DNA of 64,000 nucleotides. Source: Bradyrhizobium sp. C9. Lineage in GTDB: Bacteria > Pseudomonadota > Alphaproteobacteria > Rhizobiales > Xanthobacteraceae. The position numbers and the translations under genes are program-made. Under the pieces are notes generated by a model. The model searched no databases and was not told where the DNA came from. It saw only the letters and a list, made by a program, of their open reading frames with translations. This document shows positions 62,667 to 64,000 of the stretch, piece after piece (the first letter of the stretch is position 1; every line of letters starts with the position of its first letter). The stretch spans positions 186,001 through 250,000 of the forward strand of contig NZ_NWTG01000007.1 of NCBI RefSeq assembly GCF_002532045.1, read 5' to 3'.

Positions 62667-62909
62667 TCAAACGTCGATTTCGGCGATCGGCTGGCCGGCC
62701 ATCACGGCATCCTCGTTCTCGGCCAGGAATCGAACGATCTTGCCGGCGGCGCCGGCCTTCACCTCATTGAACGATTTCATCACCTCGATGAGGCCGATCG
62801 TGTCGCTCTCCGCGACGACGTCGCCGTCGTTCTTGTAGACCGGCTTGTCGGGGGCGGGCTTGCGGTAAAAGATGCCCGGGAGCGGCGAGAAGATCTGCTG
62901 CGTTGCCAT
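62667..62909 (-). CDS. biotin carboxyl carrier protein domain (biotinyl-lipoyl)
   Basis: An 80-residue single biotinyl domain with the biotin lysine Lys45 in IEVMKSFNEV and the preceding FSPLPGIFYRKPAPDKPVYK. AccB proper is about 150 residues with an N-terminal arm; this is only the carrier domain, as seen in split urea-carboxylase-like clusters. Lies between pxpA and the biotin carboxylase gene on the same strand. Confidence 0.92.
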   Translation of the reverse strand: MATQQIFSPLPGIFYRKPAPDKPVYKNDGDVVAESDTIGLIEVMKSFNEVKAGAAGKIVRFLAENEDAVMAGQPIAEIDV

Positions 62910-62949
62910 GGTTTCCTCGTACGGTGATTGGTTTCTTTGCAGCGACGGC

Positions 62950-63678
62950 TCAGCGTGCGGTGAGATAGGGGCGAACCGCTTCGCGGACGGCCTCCGCGAT
63001 GGCGACGGCGTTCGGCGTGTCGGAGTGGATGCAGATCGAATCGGCGCCGACCACGATGTCGTTTCCCGCCACCGTACGCGTCTTGCCCTCGTTGACGGCT
63101 CTCGCGCATCGGGTGGCGGCGTCGGCCGGATCCTTCGCCTCGTGCTCGCGGGTGATGATCAGGCTGCCGTCGGCATTGTAGTCGAGATCGGCGTAGTATT
63201 CGGCGACGAAGGCGTGACCGCGACGCTCATAGACCTGCTGGTGCAACGTTCCCTTCATGCCGAGCAGCGGCACCTTGTAGACATCGGCGGCGTCGGCCAC
63301 GGCTTCGGCGATGTCCTCGTTGCGCGAGGCCATGCCGTAGAGCGCGCCGTGCGGCTTGATGTGATTGAGCGCCATGCCTTCGGCATCGAGGAACGCCTTG
63401 AGGGCGCCGATCTGGTAGAGCAGGCAGTTGGCCAGCTCCTCTCGGGTGATCTTCATCTCGCGGCGGCCAAATCCCTGCAGATCCGGCAGCGAGGGGTGCG
63501 CGCCGACCTTGACGCCGAACTCCTTGGCGAGCTGCACGGTCTTGCGCATGTGGTTGAAGTCGGAGGCATGAAAGCCGCAAGCGACGTTGGCGACGTCGAT
63601 ATGGGGCATCAATGCCTTGTCGTCGCCCATCTTGTAGAGGCCGTAGGCCTCGCCCATGTCGCAGTTGATCACGACCAT
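62950..63678 (-). CDS. pxpA: 5-oxoprolinase subunit A (LamB/YcsF family)
   Basis: A 242-residue PxpA: INCDMGEAYGLYKMGDDKAL, DVANVACGFHASDFNHMRKTV, KVGAHPSLPDLQGFGRREMK, ALNHIKPHGALYGMASRNED, and the C-terminal HSDTPNAV. In E. coli-type PxpABC it provides part of the ATP-dependent opening of 5-oxoproline to glutamate. The start is ATG 63678 or GTG 63672; AGGAG abuts the ATG, so the GTG has better spacing. First gene of the pxpA-carrier-carboxylase-pxpB-pxpC operon. Confidence 0.92.
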   Translation of the reverse strand: MVVINCDMGEAYGLYKMGDDKALMPHIDVANVACGFHASDFNHMRKTVQLAKEFGVKVGAHPSLPDLQGFGRREMKITREELANCLLYQIGALKAFLDAEGMALNHIKPHGALYGMASRNEDIAEAVADAADVYKVPLLGMKGTLHQQVYERRGHAFVAEYYADLDYNADGSLIITREHEAKDPADAATRCARAVNEGKTRTVAGNDIVVGADSICIHSDTPNAVAIAEAVREAVRPYLTAR

Positions 63679-63768
63679 CTCCTGATTTCCTTCCAACTGG
63701 CTTTGCATACGACCGTCGCAGCCGCCCGGGGTCCGTCTGGCGCACCCCGGGGCGGGGGCGTTGCCGGG

Positions 63769-64000
63769 TTACTTGGACACCAGATAATCGAGCGGGATTT
63801 TTTCCGAGATCGTCCACTGGTCGATCACCTTCGGCTTGCCGGCCTCGGTGTCGACGATCAGGTAACGGCCCTGGTTCTGGTGGTGGATGTCCTTGGTGAA
63901 GGTGCGCGGCCCGAACAGCGTGGACTCGTCTTTCATCTTCTCGAGCTCGGCCACCACGGGCGCCGCATCGGTCGATTTGGCGCGTTCGACTGCCTTGGCC
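63769..64000 (-). CDS. amino-acid/amide ABC transporter substrate-binding protein, C-terminus only
   Basis: The last about 76 residues of a Peripla_BP_6 (LivK/UrtA-type) binding protein: VERAKSTDAAPVVAELEKMK, STLFGPRTFTKDIHHQNQGRYLIVD and a C-terminal IPLDYLVSK. The 5' part and signal lie beyond the window edge. It is upstream of pxpA on the same strand (about 90-base gap), so it may import the substrate of the pxp-biotin cluster; inference. Confidence 0.75.
   Translation of the reverse strand, partial: AKAVERAKSTDAAPVVAELEKMKDESTLFGPRTFTKDIHHQNQGRYLIVDTEAGKPKVIDQWTISEKIPLDYLVSK

Overview
The window (64 kb, about 64% G+C over most of its length) looks like chromosome of a Bradyrhizobium-type alphaproteobacterium (Rhizobiales). 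Pointers are the fliF-fliG-fliH-fliN-flbD flagellar cluster next to sciP (the CtrA inhibitor found only in alphaproteobacteria), CtrA-type TTAACCAT boxes, a rhizobial-type phosphatidylethanolamine N-methyltransferase, several DUF families common in Bradyrhizobium, and interspersed palindromic repeats of the kind abundant in Bradyrhizobium and Rhodopseudomonas intergenic DNA. These taxonomic statements are inference from gene content; no database was searched.

Layout. 1-6.8 kb: the 3' part of a PiT phosphate transporter, a lone cyclic-nucleotide-binding domain protein, a DUF4112 protein, small Rhizobiales proteins, an msrA-msrB methionine sulfoxide repair operon and a RecD/UvrD-like helicase. 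6.9-13.7 kb: a luciferase-like monooxygenase and a complete alkanesulfonate operon (two SsuA-like binding proteins, SsuD, SsuC, SsuB and a flavin reductase). 13.7-28.5 kb: a stand-alone TNF-like lectin homologue, then flagellar genes (flbD, fliN, fliH, fliG, fliF), sciP, a block of unrelated genes (hydrolase, OpgC-like acyltransferase, small ORFs, AraC regulator, two unknown proteins), then flgD and a fliK-like gene. 28.8-31.3 kb: mnmA, pmtA-like methyltransferase, a small secreted protein and tRNA-Met. 31.3-33 kb: a decayed integrated element with a frameshifted serine recombinase whose C-terminus overlaps the tRNA, a lower-G+C acyltransferase and a short-chain dehydrogenase fragment. 33-44.3 kb: an Lrp regulator, then two sugar ABC importers plus an OprB-type porin in one direction, divergent from a ROK regulator and a short-chain dehydrogenase. 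44.3-59.2 kb: a minus-strand catabolic cluster joining a hydantoinase/oxoprolinase pair, a TorT-like binding protein, an ABC importer and a three-subunit molybdenum hydroxylase, with AraC and LysR genes on its upstream side. 59.3-64 kb: pxpC-pxpB, biotin carboxylase, biotin carrier and pxpA, followed by the 3' end of an amino-acid or amide binding-protein gene.

How genes work together. The right-hand 20 kb is the most interesting part. In the 44.3-56.9 kb cluster the importer's last permease overlaps the first hydroxylase gene by 4 bases, so uptake, hydroxylation and ATP-dependent lactam/hydantoin ring opening look like one pathway for an unidentified N-heterocycle or lactam. Immediately beyond it lies a split set of genes that together contain the parts of a urea-carboxylase-like biotin enzyme plus PxpA. 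The lectin homologue retains most of the recalled fucose-pocket residues of BC2L-C but differs at two, and is the best single-protein novelty.
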